Of a DNA stretch of 64,000 bases, positions 28,984-38,299 are shown one piece after another. The stretch's first letter is position 1. Each line of letters begins with the position of its first letter. The position numbers and the translations under genes are program-made. The notes beneath the pieces are model-generated. The model searched no databases and was not told the origin of the DNA. It worked only from the letters and a program-made list of their open reading frames with translations. This DNA is from Stenotrophomonas maltophilia (GTDB lineage Bacteria; Pseudomonadota; Gammaproteobacteria; Xanthomonadales; Xanthomonadaceae), in the NCBI RefSeq assembly GCF_039555535.1, contig NZ_CP154630.1, positions 3,919,001 to 3,983,000 on the forward strand. Direction: 5' to 3'.

Positions 28984-30063
28984 ATGGCCACGCACGCGCA
29001 GTCCCCCGCTCCTTCAACGGCCGATGCCCCGCAACGCCTGACCTCGCTGGCGCACGGCGGCGGCTGCGGCTGCAAGATCGCGCCGGGCGTACTGACGGAA
29101 CTGCTGCGCGGCGCTCCAGCGCTTCCGGCACCAGCTGAACTGCTGGTCGGCCGCGAGACCAGCGACGATGCGGCGGTATACCGCCTTGATGACCACCAGG
29201 CGATCGTCGCCACCACCGATTTCTTCATGCCGATTGTCGACGACCCGTTCGACTTCGGCCGCATCGCCGCCACCAATGCGTTGTCGGACCTGTACGCGAT
29301 GGGCGCACGGCCATTGTTCGCACTGGCCATCGTCGGCATGCCGATCAACACCCTGCCGCAGGACACCATCCGCAGCATCCTGCAGGGCGGCGAACGCGCC
29401 TGCGCCGATGCCGGCATCGTGGTGGCTGGTGGCCACAGCATCGATTCGGTGGAACCCATCTATGGCCTGGCCGCGATCGGCATGCTCGATCCACAGCGAC
29501 TCAAGCGCAATGCCGATGCCCGCGCCGGCGACGTGCTGGTTCTGGGCAAGCCGTTGGGCGTGGGCGTGTATTCGTCAGCACTGAAAAAAGAAGTGCTGGA
29601 TGCCGACGGCTACCAGCAGATGCTCGAGTCGACCACCCGACTTAACACCGTGGGCGTCCCGCTGGCCGCACTGGACGGCGTGCACGCGATGACCGACGTG
29701 ACCGGTTTCGGCCTGCTCGGCCACCTGCTGGAAGTGTGCCGCGCCAGTGGTGTCGCTGCCGAGGTGGACAGTGCCCAGGTGCCGCTGCTGCCTCAGGCCC
29801 TGCAACTTCTGCAGCACGGCTGCGTGACCGGCGCGTCCCACCGCAACTGGGCCTCGTATGGCGCCGACGTGCGCTTCGCCGACGGGTTGCCAGCACACTG
29901 GCAGCCACTGCTGACCGACCCGCAGACCAGCGGCGGCCTGCTGGTGTCCTGTGCCCCGGAAGCAGTGGATGCGGTGCTGGCCTGTTTCCACGACGCAGGG
30001 TTCGGCCACGCGGCCGTGATCGGCGGCTTGAGCACTGGAACACCGGGCGTCAGCCTGCGCTGA
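28984..30063 (+). CDS. selD: Selenide, water dikinase (selenophosphate synthetase)
   Basis: Makes selenophosphate, the selenium donor for SelA and for selenouridine in tRNA, from selenide and ATP; 359 aa. The catalytic region reads HGGGCGCKIAP with Cys28 in the position of E. coli Cys17 and Lys31 in that of Lys20, so this is the Cys form and not itself a selenoprotein. Other blocks: TSDDAAVYRL near 59, TTDFFMPIVDDPFDFGRIAATNALSDLYAMGA near 79, GGHSID near 148, DVTGFGLLGHL near 238, and DPQTSGGLL near 312. GGAG lies nine bases before the start. A strong terminator follows, closing the selenocysteine block. Confidence 0.97.
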   Translation: MATHAQSPAPSTADAPQRLTSLAHGGGCGCKIAPGVLTELLRGAPALPAPAELLVGRETSDDAAVYRLDDHQAIVATTDFFMPIVDDPFDFGRIAATNALSDLYAMGARPLFALAIVGMPINTLPQDTIRSILQGGERACADAGIVVAGGHSIDSVEPIYGLAAIGMLDPQRLKRNADARAGDVLVLGKPLGVGVYSSALKKEVLDADGYQQMLESTTRLNTVGVPLAALDGVHAMTDVTGFGLLGHLLEVCRASGVAAEVDSAQVPLLPQALQLLQHGCVTGASHRNWASYGADVRFADGLPAHWQPLLTDPQTSGGLLVSCAPEAVDAVLACFHDAGFGHAAVIGGLSTGTPGVSLR

Positions 30064-30071
30064 TGCGCGGG

Positions 30072-30105
30072 AACGACAAGGGCGCCCGAAGGCGCCCTTG
30101 TCGTT
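30072..30105. terminator. Bidirectional terminator between selD and yicC
   Basis: AACGACAAGGGCGCC, loop CGAA, and the exact reverse complement GGCGCCCTTGTCGTT, a 15-bp stem between two convergent genes (selD stop 30063, yicC stop 30121). Confidence 0.85.
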
Positions 30106-30120
30106 TCGCTGGGTGCAGCA

Positions 30121-30981
30121 TCACTCGATGTTCTGCACCTGCTCGCGGATCTGGTCGATCAGCACCTTCAGTTCCACCGCCGCATTGGACGTGCGGCTGT
30201 CCACCGACTTCGAACCCAGCGTATTGGCTTCGCGGTTGAACTCCTGCAGCAGGAAGTCCAGGCGGCGGCCGACCGGCTCGCGCTGCTTGAGCACGCGGCG
30301 GATCTCGACGATGTGGCTGCCGAGGCGGTCCAGTTCTTCATCCACGTCCAGCTTCTGCAGCCACAGCACCAGCTCCTGCTCGGCACGGCCCGGGTCGACC
30401 GGGTGCGGCAGGTCAGCCAGGCGTGCGGCCAGCTTGGCGCGCTGGCCGTCGCGAATGGCCGGAATCAGGGTGCGCACTTCGGTGGCGATGCGTTCGATGC
30501 CGTCCACCCGCTCGCTGATGGCGGCGGACAGCTTTCCGCCTTCACGCTCGCGGGCCTCGACGAAGCCGTCCAGCACCTGGTCCAGCAGGGCCAGTGCCTC
30601 GGCCTGCAGGGCAGCGGCATCGGTGGCCTCGCCGCGGGTCACGCCCGGCAGCTGCAGCAGGTCGGTGAAGCTGACCTGCAGGTTGGGGAAATCCGAGGTC
30701 AGCCGGTGCGCCAGGCGTCCCAGCTGGCCCAGCAGGGCTTCATCCACCTGCAGGTTGGCCGCCGCTTCCGGCGCACGCAGGCGCATCACCAGATCCAGCT
30801 TGCCGCGGCTCAGGCGCGCGGCAATGCGCTCGCGCAGCTGCGGTTCCAGCGCCCGCAGTTCCTCGGGCAGGCGGGTGCCGACCTCCAGGAAGCGGTGGTT
30901 GACCGAGCGCAGCTCGCAGCCCAGCGTGCCCCACGGGGTGACCCGCTCGCCGCCGGCGTAGGCGGTCATGCTTCGAATCAT
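30121..30981 (-). CDS. yicC: YicC/YloC family endoribonuclease
   Basis: Conserved protein of 286 aa; family members are endoribonucleases linked to RNA turnover in stationary phase. The start [20 protein letters not shown] matches the family start exactly. Conserved C-terminal end: [40 protein letters not shown], which carries acidic residues probably involved in metal binding. It is divergent from rph, as in E. coli. In many proteobacteria it lies beside gmk, but here about 11 kb of selenocysteine genes separates the two. Confidence 0.92.
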   Translation of the reverse strand: MIRSMTAYAGGERVTPWGTLGCELRSVNHRFLEVGTRLPEELRALEPQLRERIAARLSRGKLDLVMRLRAPEAAANLQVDEALLGQLGRLAHRLTSDFPNLQVSFTDLLQLPGVTRGEATDAAALQAEALALLDQVLDGFVEAREREGGKLSAAISERVDGIERIATEVRTLIPAIRDGQRAKLAARLADLPHPVDPGRAEQELVLWLQKLDVDEELDRLGSHIVEIRRVLKQREPVGRRLDFLLQEFNREANTLGSKSVDSRTSNAAVELKVLIDQIREQVQNIE

Positions 30982-31105
30982 GGATTGTGTCCGGTGCGTG
31001 CAAAGGGGGAATGGTACCCTAGCGCCCTCACCAGAGCCCCCTCGCCCGCCCCGTGAAGGCCGCGGGCGTGGCGGCGTACTCCCTCGCCACTACGGAACCC
31101 GCACC

Positions 31106-31831
31106 ATGTCCGATTCCCGCCCCAGCGGCCGCCAGCCCGACCAGCTCCGCCCGGTCGTCATCCAACGCGGCTTCACCCGCCACGCCGAAGGTTCGGTGCT
31201 GGTGTGCTTCGGTGAAACCCGTGTGCTGTGCACCGCCAGCGTCGAGAACCGCGTGCCGGGCTTCCTGCGCGGCAAGGGCGAGGGTTGGGTCACCGCCGAG
31301 TACGGCATGCTGCCGCGCGCCACCCACACCCGCAGCGACCGTGAAGCGGCCCGTGGCAAGCAGGGGGGCCGCACGCTGGAGATCCAGCGCCTGATCGGCC
31401 GCAGCCTGCGCGCCTGCGTGGACCGCAACGCGCTGGGCGAACGCACCATCACCCTGGACTGCGACGTGCTGCAGGCCGACGGTGGCACCCGCACCGCCGC
31501 CATCACCGGCGCCTACGTGGCCCTGGTCGATGCGGTGAACGTGCTGATGAAGCGCGGCGACATCAAGCGCAACCCGATCCTGGGCGCGGTGGCCGCCGTG
31601 TCGGTGGGCGTGTACCGCGGCACCCCGGTGCTGGACCTGGACTACGCCGAAGACAGCGACTGCGACACCGACATGAACGTGGTGATGAACGACGGTGGCG
31701 GCTTCATCGAGCTGCAGGGCACCGCCGAAGGCCATGCCTTCCGCCGCGACGAACTGGACGCGCTGCTGGGCCTGGCCGAAAAGGGCGTGGCCGAACTGCT
31801 GGCCGCACAGCAGGCGGCGCTGTCGGCATGA
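31106..31831 (+). CDS. rph: Ribonuclease PH
   Basis: Phosphate-dependent 3'-5' exoribonuclease that trims tRNA 3' ends; 241 aa with start at 31106 ([20 protein letters not shown]). Conserved active-site blocks: [63 protein letters not shown], and [17 protein letters not shown]. The stop overlaps the start of the following VOC gene (ATGA), and that gene overlaps rdgB in the same way, so the three are translationally coupled. Confidence 0.96.
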   Translation: MSDSRPSGRQPDQLRPVVIQRGFTRHAEGSVLVCFGETRVLCTASVENRVPGFLRGKGEGWVTAEYGMLPRATHTRSDREAARGKQGGRTLEIQRLIGRSLRACVDRNALGERTITLDCDVLQADGGTRTAAITGAYVALVDAVNVLMKRGDIKRNPILGAVAAVSVGVYRGTPVLDLDYAEDSDCDTDMNVVMNDGGGFIELQGTAEGHAFRRDELDALLGLAEKGVAELLAAQQAALSA

Positions 31832-32217
31832 ACCGGCGCCTTGCCCTGACCACCCTGGTGGTGGCCGATTACGACGAAGCCATCGCCTGGTACACCGGCA
31901 AGCTCGGCTTCACGCTGCTGGAAGACATCGACCAGGGCCACAAGCGTTGGGTGGTGGTCGGCCCGACCGACGGCAGCGCCGCCGCCCTGCTGCTGGCGCG
32001 TGCCAGCGACGAGGAACAGCGCAGCCGCATCGGCAACCAGACCGGTGGCCGGGTAGCCTTCTTCCTCAACACCGACGACTTCCACCGCGACCACGCGGCG
32101 ATGCTGGCCGCCGGCGTCGAGTTCCTGGAAGCGCCGCGCGAAGAACCCTATGCAACGGTTGCGGTGTTCCGCGATCTGTATGGCAACACCTGGGACCTGC
32201 TGGAGCCCCGTCAATGA
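31828..32217 (+). CDS. VOC (glyoxalase/bleomycin resistance) superfamily protein
   Basis: Small cytoplasmic protein of 129 aa with one vicinal-oxygen-chelate domain. The pattern is typical: [31 protein letters not shown] at the start, [25 protein letters not shown] in the middle, and [21 protein letters not shown] at the end, where the D-x-x-G-N segment and a terminal Glu are usual. No substrate can be assigned. It sits between rph and rdgB with four-base overlaps at both ends, so its expression follows these house-cleaning genes. Confidence 0.85.
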   Translation: MNRRLALTTLVVADYDEAIAWYTGKLGFTLLEDIDQGHKRWVVVGPTDGSAAALLLARASDEEQRSRIGNQTGGRVAFFLNTDDFHRDHAAMLAAGVEFLEAPREEPYATVAVFRDLYGNTWDLLEPRQ

Positions 32218-32810
32218 AGAAACTGGTACTGGCCAGCCACAACGCCGGCAAGCTGGTGGAGATGCAGGAGATCCTTGCCGACCTGCCGCTGCAGATCACC
32301 TCGGCCGCCGAACTCGGCCTGGGTGACGTGGAAGAAACCGGCCTGACCTTCGTCGAGAACGCGCTGCTGAAGGCGCGCGCGGCCTGCGAAGCAACCGGCC
32401 TGCCGGCGCTGGCCGATGATTCGGGCCTGATCGTCGATGCCCTCGGCGGTGCGCCGGGCCTGTACAGCGCGCGCTATGCCGGCCACCCGACCAACGCGGC
32501 GGCCAACAATGCCAAGCTGCTGGAAGCGATGGCCGATATTCCCGATGGCCAGCGCAGCGCCCGCTTCTATGCGGTGATCGTGCTGCTGCGCCACGCCACC
32601 GACCCGCAGCCGCTGATCTGCGAAGGCCGCTGGGAGGGCCAGATCATCCGCGAGCTGCGCGGCACGAATGGTTTCGGCTACAACCCGGTGTTCATGGACA
32701 CCACCCACGGCCTGACCGCCGCGGAAATGGAGCCGGCGCTGAAGAACGCCATCAGCCACCGCGCCCTCGCCCTGCAGCAGCTCAAGCAGCGGCTGGCGAC
32801 CCTGTACTGA
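32214..32810 (+). CDS. rdgB: dITP/XTP pyrophosphatase (RdgB/HAM1 family)
   Basis: Removes non-canonical purine nucleotides (dITP, XTP) by hydrolysis to monophosphates, which keeps them out of DNA and RNA; 198 aa. Start [20 protein letters not shown] carries the SHNxGK nucleotide-binding motif. Further signatures: ETGLTFVENALLKARAA, LPALADDSGLIVDALGGAPGLYSARYAG, EGRWEGQI, GFGYNPVF, and AISHRALA. Overlaps the VOC gene by ATGA. A SMAG palindrome follows before hemW. Confidence 0.96.
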   Translation: MKKLVLASHNAGKLVEMQEILADLPLQITSAAELGLGDVEETGLTFVENALLKARAACEATGLPALADDSGLIVDALGGAPGLYSARYAGHPTNAAANNAKLLEAMADIPDGQRSARFYAVIVLLRHATDPQPLICEGRWEGQIIRELRGTNGFGYNPVFMDTTHGLTAAEMEPALKNAISHRALALQQLKQRLATLY

Positions 32811-32835
32811 CGCCCCACCTGATCGAACCAGGGAA

Positions 32836-32857
32836 GCCGGCCAGCGGCCGGCACTAC
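32836..32857. repeat. SMAG-like palindrome
   Basis: GCCGGCCAGCGGCCGGCACTAC between rdgB and hemW, in inverted orientation (ends CTAC). Confidence 0.8.
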
Positions 32858-32868
32858 CGAAGAAGCCC

Positions 32869-34095
32869 ATGCCGCACGCCCACGACCACTGCAACCACCT
32901 GCCCGGCGAAGCCTGCTCCGCTGACCACGACAGCCCGCCGCGGCTGGTGCCGCCACCGCTGTCGCTGTACGTGCACCTGCCATGGTGCGTGCGCAAATGC
33001 CCGTACTGCGATTTCAATTCGCACCAGGCCAAGGGCGAGCTGCCGTTCGATGCCTACATCGATGCACTGCTGCGCGACCTGGACCAGGACCTGCCGCTGG
33101 TCTGGGGCCGGGTGGTGCACAGCGTATTCTTTGGCGGCGGTACACCCAGCCTGTTCCCGCCGGAAGCGATCGACCGCTTCCTGCAGCAGGCCAGCGCGCG
33201 CCTGCGTTTCGCGCCCAATGCCGAGATCACCCTGGAGACCAACCCGGGCACCGCCGAGCACGGCCGTTTCGACCGCTATCGCGCGGCCGGCGTGAACCGC
33301 CTCAGCTTCGGCATCCAGAGTTTCGACGACGCGATGCTCAAGCGCCTGGGCCGCATCCACGACAGTGGCGAAGCCGAGCGCGCGGTGAAGATGGCGCAGG
33401 ACGCGGGCTACGACAACTTCAACATCGACCTGATGTACGCGCTGCCGGAACAGACCCTGGCCGGTGCAGAGGCCGACCTGGAGCGCGCCTTCGCGCTGCA
33501 GCCGGCGCACATCTCGCATTACCAGCTCACCCTCGAGCCGAACACGGTGTTCTTCGCACGGCCGCCGCAGGGCATTCCCGATGAAGACAACGCCTGGGAC
33601 ATGCAGGAGCACTGCCAGGCACTGCTCGCGCAGGCCGGTTTCGGCCAGTACGAAGTCAGCGCCTATGCGCGACCCGGCCGGCAGAGCGCGCACAACCTGA
33701 ACTACTGGCGCTTCGGCGATTACCTGGGCATCGGTGCCGGTGCGCACGGCAAGATCAGTTCAGGCGCCGAAGAACACGTGCTGCGCCGCTGGAAGCTGAA
33801 GCACCCGCAGGCCTACCTGGACAGCGCGGGTACCCCGGCCTCGCTCGGTGGCGACGATGTGATCGCGCCGGAGCGCCTACCGTTCGAGTACATGCTGAAC
33901 CTGCTGCGCCTGCACGAAGGTTTCAGCCTGCGCGATTTCGAGTCGCGCACCGGTCTGCCGTGCAGCGTGCTGGACGCACCACTGGCCGAGGCCGTCCAGC
34001 GTGGCTGGCTGCAGCTGGCGGATGGCCATGTGCAGCCGACCGAACTGGGTCGCCGCTTCACCAACGATGTGGTGAGCCTGTTCCTGGAGGATTGA
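32869..34095 (+). CDS. hemW: Radical SAM family haem chaperone HemW
   Basis: Haem-binding radical SAM protein thought to insert haem into respiratory proteins; 408 aa. The start (MPHAHDHCNHLPGEACSADH) carries a His/Cys-rich extension of about 30 residues before the usual family start LSLYVHLPWCVRKCPYCDFNSH, in which C40, C44 and C47 bind the [4Fe-4S]-SAM cluster. FFGGGTPSLF, ETNPGT, GVNRLSFGIQSF and NFNIDLMYALPEQT follow as in the family. It lacks the extra Cys of HemN oxidase, so it should not be coproporphyrinogen oxidase. The His-rich head could take part in haem or metal binding (inference). Confidence 0.93.
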   Translation: MPHAHDHCNHLPGEACSADHDSPPRLVPPPLSLYVHLPWCVRKCPYCDFNSHQAKGELPFDAYIDALLRDLDQDLPLVWGRVVHSVFFGGGTPSLFPPEAIDRFLQQASARLRFAPNAEITLETNPGTAEHGRFDRYRAAGVNRLSFGIQSFDDAMLKRLGRIHDSGEAERAVKMAQDAGYDNFNIDLMYALPEQTLAGAEADLERAFALQPAHISHYQLTLEPNTVFFARPPQGIPDEDNAWDMQEHCQALLAQAGFGQYEVSAYARPGRQSAHNLNYWRFGDYLGIGAGAHGKISSGAEEHVLRRWKLKHPQAYLDSAGTPASLGGDDVIAPERLPFEYMLNLLRLHEGFSLRDFESRTGLPCSVLDAPLAEAVQRGWLQLADGHVQPTELGRRFTNDVVSLFLED

Positions 34096-34100
34096 TCCTG

Positions 34101-34121
34101 CCGCCGGGCATGGTCCGGCGG
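34101..34121. repeat. Inverted repeat CCGCCGGGCATGGTCCGGCGG
   Basis: Imperfect palindrome just behind hemW, similar to one at 54571 (CGCCGGGCCATGCCCGGCGG). It could be a variant SMAG element or a transcript end. Confidence 0.5.
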
Positions 34122-34215
34122 ATGCGGTTCACGTTCAGCGCTAAAGTAGCGCCGACATCGGCCGACACGGTAGATTCACCAGATCGATCCGCGGGAATCC
34201 GGGTACCGCTCGCAG

Positions 34216-36492
34216 ATGTCAGCTGTCTTTTCCCCAACCCCTGCCGACAAAGCCCGCCTGGCTGCAGCCGACCTGCCGCCGCGGGTGCGCGAACTGCTGG
34301 GCGCGTTGATCGGCCTCTGCCGGCAGACCCTGGCCGCGCCTCTGATCCTGACCGTTGAAGCGCTGGAACAAGCGCTGCTGCACGACGCGGATCGCGCGCG
34401 CAATCCCATGCAGCAGGCGGACCTGATGGCCCAGCGCGGCCAGCTGCACGCCTTCGCCGGCCATTTCCCCGATCGCATGCTCGACGCAGTCGCCGAATCC
34501 CTGGCACGCCTGCGTGACCCTGCGGCGGCGGCGCCGGCGCTTTCCACGCCACCACCGCTGCCCGGCATGCTGGGCCTGTCCCTGGTCGCCGAACACGATG
34601 TCGACCGTGATCTGCTGCTGACCGAGATGGTGCGGCGTGAAACCCTGCGTTCAACCAACTCGCTGAACCTGCTGGGCCAGCGGTTGGGCGTACTCGCCGC
34701 TGCGCCGGCATTCGAGACCGACGCCCTGCCCCTTGCACCGCAGGCCTTGTGTGCAATGGTGCGCAGGCTGGCCGAACAGGACGGCCTCAGCACCGAAGTG
34801 CAGCTGGCGTTGTACCGCAGCTTCGAACGCCAGGTACTGGAGCGCCTGGGCGATGTACTTGATCGTGCCAATGCCCTGCTGTCCCAGCAGGGCGTCCTGC
34901 CCGGGCTGGTCTACACCCCTTACCTGGCACGTTCGGCGAGCACGCGGCGCATCATCACCCAGTCGGTGGGTGGTGGCCGCGCGACGCAGCCCGCCAAACG
35001 TACCGCAGCGCCGCTGACCGGCTGGAACGGGCCGGCTCCCTCCGGCTCGTGGTCGAACCTGCTGCAGGATGCGGTCAGCGACAGTGGTAGCGCCGGCTCG
35101 GCCATCCCCGGGCTGACCACCTCCGCCGGCAGCGCCTTGCACGAACTGCTGCAGCAGGCCCGGCAGGCCAGCGCAGCGCCCGCGCAGAGCGTCGCCGTGC
35201 CCAGCGCCGCCGTAGATGCCGTACTCGCGCGATTGCAGGCCCAGTCCAGTGCCGCCACCGGCGTTGCCGATCTGCAGGCGGCCGTTGTCGCCCAGCTCCG
35301 CAGCGAACATGGCGCACAGGCGCAGCTCGGCAGCCATGACCGTGACAACCTCGACCTGCTGCGCCTGCTGATGCAGCAGGTGCAGCAGCAGCAACGCCCA
35401 GACCCGGTGCCGGCGGCCCTGCTGGCACGCCTGCAGGTGCCACTGGCGCGCGCCGCCATGGCTGACCCCGGCTTCTTCGTGCGTGACGAGCATCCCGCCC
35501 GCGAACTGCTCAACCAGGTCGCCGAAGCCGGCGCCAGCTGGCTGGGCGATGATGATGTCGATCCACAGCTGCTGCAGCGCATGGCGCAGAGCGTGCAGGG
35601 CCTGCTGGGCCAGGACGTCCGTACCCCGGAAGCCTTCGCCACCGCCAACGAGGACGTGCAGCAGCACCAGCGTGCGGCGGTTCACCGCGCCGAGCTGGCC
35701 GAGCGCCGCCACGTCGAAGCCGCGCGCGGCAAGGAACGCCTGGAACTGGCCCGGCGCCAGGCCAATGCACAGATCGACCAGTGCTGTGATGCGCAGGCAC
35801 CGCCGCGCTTCGTGCAGACGCTGCTGCGCCAGGCCTGGGCCGATGCCCTCACCCTGACCCGCCTGCGCCACGGCGATGATTCACCGCAATGGCAGGAGCG
35901 CCTGCAACAGACCCAGCGCATTGCAGCGGTGACCGCGCAGGCCGTGGATGCCCCCGGTGGCACCGATGCCGCGCTGGCCGCCGATGTGGAAGCCGCGCTG
36001 GTGCAGGTGGGCTACCACGCCGAGGAAGCCGCTGCGGTCGCGCGCAGGCTGGCCACGCCCGGCGGCGAGGATGACAGCACCTCGCGTACCGAGCTCAGTG
36101 CGCGCCTGAAGGCGCGCGCGCGGCTGGGAGAACAGGCCGGGCCCACCACCACGGCACCATCCAGCCCGCGCAACGCCGCCGAGGAAGCCGCTTACCAGCA
36201 GCTGTCCGCGCTGCCGTTCGGCAGCTGGTTCGACATCGACAATGGCGATGGCACGCTGCGCCGCCAGCGCCTGTCCTGGTACAGCCTGCTGACCGGCCAT
36301 GCCCTGTTCGTCAATCCGCGCGGACAGAAGATCGCCGATACCGACCTGGATACGTTGGCCCGGCAGATCAGCGCGGGCCGCGCGCAGCTGGTCACCGAAG
36401 ACAAGGGGCGGCTGGTTGATCGCGCGTGGCAGGCCAGCCTCGACGCACTGCGTGCACTGGCCGACGGCCACGCCGGGGAGACATCCGCATGA
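34216..36492 (+). CDS. DUF1631 family protein
   Basis: Large cytoplasmic protein of 758 aa of the DUF1631 family, common in gammaproteobacteria and often close to c-di-GMP-related genes. Almost wholly helical by composition (Ala, Leu, Gln, Arg-rich), without membrane segments or signal peptide. A C-terminal block, LSALPFGSWFDIDNGDGTLR...RLSWYSLLTGHALFVNPRGQK, has beta-rich character and resembles an atypical PilZ-like domain (inference by eye). It overlaps the following PilZ gene by ATGA, so the two are made together and may act in one c-di-GMP-linked process. The role is unknown. Confidence 0.8.
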   Translation: MSAVFSPTPADKARLAAADLPPRVRELLGALIGLCRQTLAAPLILTVEALEQALLHDADRARNPMQQADLMAQRGQLHAFAGHFPDRMLDAVAESLARLRDPAAAAPALSTPPPLPGMLGLSLVAEHDVDRDLLLTEMVRRETLRSTNSLNLLGQRLGVLAAAPAFETDALPLAPQALCAMVRRLAEQDGLSTEVQLALYRSFERQVLERLGDVLDRANALLSQQGVLPGLVYTPYLARSASTRRIITQSVGGGRATQPAKRTAAPLTGWNGPAPSGSWSNLLQDAVSDSGSAGSAIPGLTTSAGSALHELLQQARQASAAPAQSVAVPSAAVDAVLARLQAQSSAATGVADLQAAVVAQLRSEHGAQAQLGSHDRDNLDLLRLLMQQVQQQQRPDPVPAALLARLQVPLARAAMADPGFFVRDEHPARELLNQVAEAGASWLGDDDVDPQLLQRMAQSVQGLLGQDVRTPEAFATANEDVQQHQRAAVHRAELAERRHVEAARGKERLELARRQANAQIDQCCDAQAPPRFVQTLLRQAWADALTLTRLRHGDDSPQWQERLQQTQRIAAVTAQAVDAPGGTDAALAADVEAALVQVGYHAEEAAAVARRLATPGGEDDSTSRTELSARLKARARLGEQAGPTTTAPSSPRNAAEEAAYQQLSALPFGSWFDIDNGDGTLRRQRLSWYSLLTGHALFVNPRGQKIADTDLDTLARQISAGRAQLVTEDKGRLVDRAWQASLDALRALADGHAGETSA

Positions 36493-36863
36493 ACACCCAA
36501 CCGCCCCAGGACACCCGTCGCGCGCCACGCCGCCAGGTCTCGGACCTGGTACCGGTCACCGACCAGATGCGCGACTGCGTGGTGGGTCGCCTTGGCAACG
36601 TGTCCGAAACCGGCATGCTGATGCTGGCCAGTACGCCATTGCGCGAGGACGCGCTGTACCAGCTGCGTTTCCCGTTGCCGATGGGCGATGGCCGCCAGGA
36701 GGCCATCGACGTGGGCGTGCACCTGCTGTGGAGCGAGCCTGCGCACGCCCCTGGGCAGAGCTGGACCGGCTTCCGCTTCCTTACCCTGTCGCGCGAACAT
36801 CGGCAGCTGCTGCGGCAGTGGGTAGGCGAGGACAGCGACGAGGGACCGGTTTCGACGGCCTGA
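36489..36863 (+). CDS. PilZ domain protein (c-di-GMP binding)
   Basis: Small PilZ protein, 124 aa. The c-di-GMP motifs are both present: RRxxR-type at residues 10-15 (RRAPRRQ) and NVSETG at 37-42 fitting (D/N)xSxxG. The rest, LYQLRFPLPMGDGRQEAIDVGVHLLWSE...GFRFLTLSREHRQLLRQWV, is the usual beta-barrel and C-terminal helix. The start ATG overlaps the DUF1631 stop. Expected role: a c-di-GMP receptor acting on its partner, perhaps in motility or biofilm; the target is not shown by sequence. Confidence 0.88.
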   Translation: MNTQPPQDTRRAPRRQVSDLVPVTDQMRDCVVGRLGNVSETGMLMLASTPLREDALYQLRFPLPMGDGRQEAIDVGVHLLWSEPAHAPGQSWTGFRFLTLSREHRQLLRQWVGEDSDEGPVSTA

Positions 36864-36938
36864 GTGCCGGTTCCGGCACAGCGGTTTTCTGCGGTATGCG
36901 GCAGAATCTAGGGCCGTTTTCCGTGTCGAGCCACCGCA

Positions 36939-38270
36939 ATGATCCAGCAAGACCCCGGCGCCCTGTATTCCGACCATCTGGCCGTGCTGTGCCGACGCGC
37001 CGAACAGGCGCTGGCCCGCGGCGGCTTCGACCACCTGGTGGTGCCCAGCGGCACCCTGCACTACCAGGTGTTCGACGACCGCGACTATCCGTACGCGGTA
37101 AATCCCCAGTTCAAGGCGTGGCTGCCGCTCACCCGCGTGCCCAACAGCTGGATCGTGTTCACCCCGGGCAAGCGCCCGGCGGTGATCTTCCACCAGCCCT
37201 TCGACTACTGGCACGTGGTGCCGGACGCGCCCAGCGGCTGGTGGGTGGAGCACTTCGATATCCACATCATCCGCAAGCCCGAAGAGGCGCTGGCCCTGCT
37301 GCCGGCCGATGCGGCGCGCTGCGCGATCCTGGCCGAGCCGCAGAGCGCGCTGGGTGCTTTCGTGCCGAACAACCCGGCGCCGGTGGTGAACTACCTCGAA
37401 TGGCATCGTGGCAGCAAGACGCCGTATGAGATCGCGTTGATGCGCCAGGCGCAGGTGCTGGGCGTGCGCGGCCACCGTGCCGCCGAAGCCGCGTTCCGCA
37501 ATGGCGCCGACGAATTCAGCATCCACATGGCTTATTGCCAGGCCGTCGGCCAGGATGCCAACGAACTGCCCTACGGCAACATCGTGGCCCTGAACGAGCA
37601 CGCTGCGGTGCTGCACTACACCGAGCTGGGCCGCAAGGCACCGCAGCCGCTGCGCAGCTTCCTGATCGACGCCGGCGCCAGCGCGCACGGCTATGCCAGT
37701 GACATCACCCGCACGTACGCCGCGCACGGCCACGACGAATTCGCCGCGATGATCGCCGCCGTCGACGCCGCCCAGCAGCAGATGTGCGCAGCAGTTCGCC
37801 CGGGCTTCGACTACAAGCAGCTGCATGTGGATGCACATCTTTCGCTGATGGGCGTGCTGAAGGACTTCGGCGTGATCAAGGTCTCGCCGCAGACTGCGCT
37901 GGAAACCGGCGTCAGCGCCGCGTTCTTCCCGCACGGCATCGGTCACCTGATCGGCCTGCAGGTGCATGACGTGGCCGGCTTCGCCGCCAGCGACGAAGGT
38001 GGCCGCATCGAGCGCCCGGCCGGTCATCCCTACCTGCGCCTGACCCGCGTGCTGGAGCCGGGCATGGTGGTGACCATCGAACCGGGCCTGTACTTCATCG
38101 ACATGCTGTTGAACGAAGTGAAGGATGCCGGCCATGGCGATGCGATCAACTGGGACCGCGTGGACTTCTTCCGCCCGTATGGCGGCATCCGCATCGAAGA
38201 CGAAGTGCTGTGCACCGAGGGCGAGGCGGACAACCTGACGCGGCCGGAGTTTGCGGCGGCCAACGGCTGA
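36939..38270 (+). CDS. pepQ: Xaa-Pro dipeptidase
   Basis: Metallopeptidase of the M24 (pita-bread) family cleaving Xaa-Pro dipeptides; 443 aa, the length of bacterial prolidase. Metal ligands visible in order: Asp in FLIDAGAS, Asp in YASDITRTY, His in FFPHGIGHLIGLQVHDV, Glu in MVVTIEPGLYFIDML, and Glu in GGIRIEDEVLCTEGE. N-terminal domain WLPLTRVPNSWIVFTPGKRPAVIFHQPFDYWH is like E. coli PepQ. It is followed by a repeat-rich gap and faces the related pepP gene tail to tail. Confidence 0.94.
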   Translation: MIQQDPGALYSDHLAVLCRRAEQALARGGFDHLVVPSGTLHYQVFDDRDYPYAVNPQFKAWLPLTRVPNSWIVFTPGKRPAVIFHQPFDYWHVVPDAPSGWWVEHFDIHIIRKPEEALALLPADAARCAILAEPQSALGAFVPNNPAPVVNYLEWHRGSKTPYEIALMRQAQVLGVRGHRAAEAAFRNGADEFSIHMAYCQAVGQDANELPYGNIVALNEHAAVLHYTELGRKAPQPLRSFLIDAGASAHGYASDITRTYAAHGHDEFAAMIAAVDAAQQQMCAAVRPGFDYKQLHVDAHLSLMGVLKDFGVIKVSPQTALETGVSAAFFPHGIGHLIGLQVHDVAGFAASDEGGRIERPAGHPYLRLTRVLEPGMVVTIEPGLYFIDMLLNEVKDAGHGDAINWDRVDFFRPYGGIRIEDEVLCTEGEADNLTRPEFAAANG

Positions 38271-38299
38271 GCCCCTCGTGGTTGGGCGCTGAATTCAAA

